From JBCDBY01 sp039182715 (GTDB taxonomy: Bacteria > Planctomycetota > PLA2), in assembly GCA_039182715.1 (NCBI GenBank), contig JBCDBY010000080.1:1-15858 (forward strand): a stretch of 15,858 nt of DNA, in the 5' to 3' direction. Each line of letters starts with the position of its first letter. Position 1 is the stretch's first letter. Below are positions 13,826 through 15,858 of this stretch, in pieces. A model generated the notes under the pieces. That model made no database searches. It was not told the DNA's origin and worked only from the letters and a program-made list of their open reading frames with translations. Both the position numbers and the translations under genes were made by a program.

Positions 13826-14569
13826 CCGTCCCAGTGCAGCGGTGAGGCGTTCCAAGTTCGCCTGCATCGCCGCCAGCAGGTCGGCGCCCCGGGCGAGGCC
13901 GAGGTCGAGATCGACCGGAACCCCGTCTTCGGCCACCGTCCAGCCGTAGCGCTGCGCCAGGTAGGCGAGGGCGGGCTGATCGGACTGCAGGCGGCCCTTC
14001 GGGAGCGCCCGCAGGCGCTCGTCGAGTTTCGCGAACTGCCCGGCCAGCACCCGCGCCGGCTCCGTCAGCTTGTCGGCCGGCAGCGTTCGCGCCAGCGCTG
14101 CGCGGATCGCCTCGGCCTGCCGACCGGCCAGGACCGGGTCGATCCAGGTGTAGGGGTTCACGCCCTTGTGGCTGTGCTCGCCCTCCGGCCCGTGGCGGTG
14201 GCGCACCTCCTTCTCGAAGGTGATCCACTGCTCGCGGAACCCGTTCGCGGCGCGCACCACGCGGTTGTCCGGGAGGCTCACCGCGTCGGCCCAGCGCTCG
14301 AGGCGCGCGCCGTTCAGCACGACGAGGTCCGCCTCCTGGAAGGCGATCACGCCCTCCGCCCGCGGACGCCAGAGGACGGGGTCGGAGCCGTCCGGCAGGG
14401 CGACCTCGACGATCGCCGCCTCGCCGACGAGGCGCTGCACGAGGTAGCCCATCGGCGGAATGCTCACGCGCACGACGGGCGGGCCGGTCCGCTCCGGCGC
14501 GACCACGTCGGTCGTGTCCTGGCACGCGGCGGCGAGGAGAAACAGGAGCAGCGGACGCGCGCCGTTCAA
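13823..14569 (-). CDS. ZnuA/TroA-like metal-binding ABC substrate-binding lipoprotein, shortened and lacking usual ligands
   Basis: 248 residues from TTG 14569, which overlaps the upstream stop (TTGA); GGAG lies eight bases before it. LLLFLLAAAC suggests a lipoprotein signal (Cys16). VVRVSIPPMGYLVQRLVGE, then a DPxLWxPRA block, then ADLVVLNGARLERW, match the family opening; a His-rich loop (RHRHGPEGEHSH, about 123-134) and NPYTWIDPVLA follow. Normal members use three His plus an acid. Here the first (DPH) reads DPV (V65), the second (DPHxW) reads NPYTW, and the third (SHPA) reads DQPA. The tail after LAYLAQRYGW is about 39 residues instead of roughly 100, so the last ligand region is missing. 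I see no continuation in another frame. It may bind metal by its loop or another ligand, or be decaying. No transporter subunits are in the window. Confidence 0.82.
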   Translation of the reverse strand: MNGARPLLLFLLAAACQDTTDVVAPERTGPPVVRVSIPPMGYLVQRLVGEAAIVEVALPDGSDPVLWRPRAEGVIAFQEADLVVLNGARLERWADAVSLPDNRVVRAANGFREQWITFEKEVRHRHGPEGEHSHKGVNPYTWIDPVLAGRQAEAIRAALARTLPADKLTEPARVLAGQFAKLDERLRALPKGRLQSDQPALAYLAQRYGWTVAEDGVPVDLDLGLARGADLLAAMQANLERLTAALGR

Positions 14570-15729
14570 TCCTCGAGCTCCAGCCGTTGCTGCTCGCGCA
14601 CATCGAAGCGCGCGATGCGCCAACGGCCCTGCTCGGCGCGCACGGAGAAGTCGGCGAGGTACTCGTTGACGCGCGAGTGGGTGTGGCCCCAGTGGGTGAC
14701 GTGCAGGAAGACCTGCCAGCGCCAGCGCACGTCGAAGGAGCGCGGGCCGGTGAAGGTGACGGTGCCGCCGCGCCCCTCGATCTCCCCGATCGACGCGACC
14801 GCCGCCCCGTGGTCGCGCATCTCCAGGCTCTCGCGCATCTCGAGGTAGAGCGGGCCGACGAGGTCCGGCTCGAGCGAGTAGGCCAGCAGGTCGTAACCTT
14901 CCCCCTCGGTGACCGTCTCGAACGCGCGGTAGACGTTGGCGAGCAGCGTCTCGAAGACGGTGCCCGCCTGCGGCTCGGTCAGGATCGGCTTCTCGCTCAC
15001 CTTCCACGGCAGCGCGTATCCCGATGCGCCGACGAGCAGCAGCATCGCCAGCCATGCGCCGGCACCCGCGCCGGCCCAGCCGAGCGCGATCGCCCAGATG
15101 AGCGCGAGCACGCCGAGCACGATGTGCGGGGTCCAGTCGATGCGCGGGACCGGGGGCGCCGACACCGCACGCACCTCCTCGCGTGTCGGCAGGCCGTACT
15201 CGGGATAGGCCCAGGTGAAGCGGTTCTGCTGCGGGTCGAAGCCCATCGCCTCCACCTGCGCGCCGAAGCGCAGCGTCGCGGGGACGATCTCCTCTTTCTG
15301 GAAGCTGGCGCCCTCGAAGTCATCCCAGACGAACCGCACCTTCTTCGGCCAGTCCTTCTTGGGCGTGTTCTCGATCGGATAGACGAGGTGGATCGCGAAG
15401 TAGTCGATCTGCTTGCGGCCCTCGAGATCCTCGGGCGAGTCGATCTTGGTGCAGTAGGGGATCAGCGCCTCGTCGTCGGCATACACGCGGTTCGCCTTGG
15501 CGAAGTAGCGCTCCAGCGTCGCGCACGCGGCGTCGTGCTCCTCCTCGGTCATGCCGTCGACGAGCGCGCCCGGTTCGGGGCCGCCGACCAGCCACGGGTC
15601 GATGTGGTCAACGCGGATGCAGACGACCATCGTGACGCGGTCCGCCGCAATCTCCGCGTCGAGCCAGAGCGTGGGCGCGGAGTGCGGGTGCAGGAGCAGC
15701 AGGACGGATCCCAGCAGAGCGCGGATCAT
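14566..15729 (-). CDS. Exported membrane protein with two TM helices and a histidine cluster, unknown function
   Basis: 387 residues. An N-terminal signal-like segment (MIRALLGSVLLLLHPHSAP) leads into a beta-rich extracytoplasmic domain (about 20-195; TLWLDAEIAADRVTMVVCIRV). Two adjacent transmembrane helices follow (about 201-220 and 223-240), then a C-terminal domain of about 145 residues. The latter ends in strands RWRWQVFLHVTHWGHTHSRVNEYLADFSV, with four His (H343, H346, H349, H351) in nine residues. I do not recognise a named family. The His cluster and the coupled ZnuA-like gene (TTGA overlap) suggest a metal-related role, which is inference. The start at ATG 15729 is 10 bases after the TraB-like stop, with TAACGT 7 bases before it. 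Confidence 0.82.
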   Translation of the reverse strand: MIRALLGSVLLLLHPHSAPTLWLDAEIAADRVTMVVCIRVDHIDPWLVGGPEPGALVDGMTEEEHDAACATLERYFAKANRVYADDEALIPYCTKIDSPEDLEGRKQIDYFAIHLVYPIENTPKKDWPKKVRFVWDDFEGASFQKEEIVPATLRFGAQVEAMGFDPQQNRFTWAYPEYGLPTREEVRAVSAPPVPRIDWTPHIVLGVLALIWAIALGWAGAGAGAWLAMLLLVGASGYALPWKVSEKPILTEPQAGTVFETLLANVYRAFETVTEGEGYDLLAYSLEPDLVGPLYLEMRESLEMRDHGAAVASIGEIEGRGGTVTFTGPRSFDVRWRWQVFLHVTHWGHTHSRVNEYLADFSVRAEQGRWRIARFDVREQQRLELED

Positions 15730-15736
15730 CGGGGAG

Positions 15737-15742
15737 ACGTTA
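15737..15742 (-). promoter_or_regulatory. Candidate -10 element (TAACGT) for the two-TM membrane protein
   Basis: TAACGT on the minus strand lies 7 bases before ATG 15729. Its TAA is also the stop of the upstream gene, so this is the weakest of the set; GGAG is 13 bases from the ATG, too far for normal use. Confidence 0.25.
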
Positions 15743-15858
15743 CTCCTCTTTGTCCTGCTTCGGAAAGGATCCGGGCACGCGCTGGACCTCGAAGCCCGCC
15801 TCGCGAAGCAGGGTGGGCAGCCCGGTCTTGCCGTAATGGTGCGCGGCGCCGACCGCGA
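15740..15858 (-). CDS. TraB/GumN-like protein, C-terminal fragment
   Basis: Only the last 38 residues are inside the window; the gene continues past the right edge. The sequence AVGAAHHYGKTGLPTLLREAGFEV fits the closing motif of the TraB/GumN family, in which a VGxxHxxGxxGLxxLLxxxGyxV strand-helix-strand ends the domain. The conserved His (AAHH) is present. A charged tail (PKQDKEE) follows. Bacterial members are often exported, with suspected peptidase-like activity, but their role is unsettled. It is upstream of, and probably co-transcribed with, the membrane protein gene 10 bases later. Confidence 0.72.
   Translation of the reverse strand, partial: AVGAAHHYGKTGLPTLLREAGFEVQRVPGSFPKQDKEE

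Noticed and set aside
13823..14569. Frameshift as the cause of the short ZnuA-like protein
   Set aside because: No other frame nearby continues the family sequence, and the next gene begins 10 bases later. The C-terminal end (LLAAMQANLERL) looks like a natural family ending, so an internal deletion is more likely.

Overview
This is a GC-rich stretch of bacterial chromosome from an environmental organism that I cannot name. The mix points weakly to Planctomycetota or a similar GC-rich environmental phylum: many short-signal-peptide secreted proteins of unknown function, few Shine-Dalgarno sites, an ECF sigma gene paired with a membrane-anchored regulator, and intergenic islands of ACGTNNN heptads. 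No phage, integrase, transposase, CRISPR or tRNA/rRNA gene is visible. Both window ends cut through genes.

Layout. Positions 2-271 are the end of a SYLF-domain (Ysc84-like) lipid-binding protein, closed by a textbook intrinsic terminator. At 395-1276 is a secreted protein of unknown family. At 1360-3147 is metG (methionyl-tRNA synthetase), whose 3' end overlaps the convergent operon at 3113-4779 by 35 bp. That operon holds an ECF sigma factor followed by a coupled one-TM, FecR/anti-sigma-like protein. Upstream of the sigma gene, about 450 bases without a gene (4780-5231) hold a terminator-like hairpin on the minus strand, a perfect 23-bp inverted repeat spanning 228 bp, and a further compound stem. 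At 5262-6248 is a secreted protein that looks like two copies of one fold.

Positions 6396-9513 are a plus-strand run: a Na+/phosphate symporter of the NptA type, two tandem PhoU-like proteins (the second has lost key signature residues), and a short-chain dehydrogenase overlapping the last by ATGA. Positions 9687-12477 hold two tandem secreted zinc metallopeptidase paralogs (HELLH/HELMH with a downstream EGxxE). They are flanked on both sides by islands of inverted heptad repeats. The second island fills the convergent gap up to the next gene and contains a long CTCTGCG-type hairpin.

Positions 12721-15858 are a minus-strand group, read right to left: the C-terminus of a TraB/GumN-like protein, a two-TM membrane protein with a histidine cluster, a ZnuA/TroA-like binding lipoprotein that is short and lacks the usual metal-ligand histidines, and a coiled-coil lipoprotein.

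How the parts work together. The phosphate block looks like uptake (NptA) plus PhoU control as separate polypeptides. The minus-strand group suggests periplasmic metal handling, but no ABC permease or ATPase lies in the window. Several genes (metG, both peptidases, the coiled-coil gene, the two-TM gene) lack a Shine-Dalgarno site at normal distance and instead carry TANNNT 7-9 bases before the start codon, which suggests leaderless transcripts.
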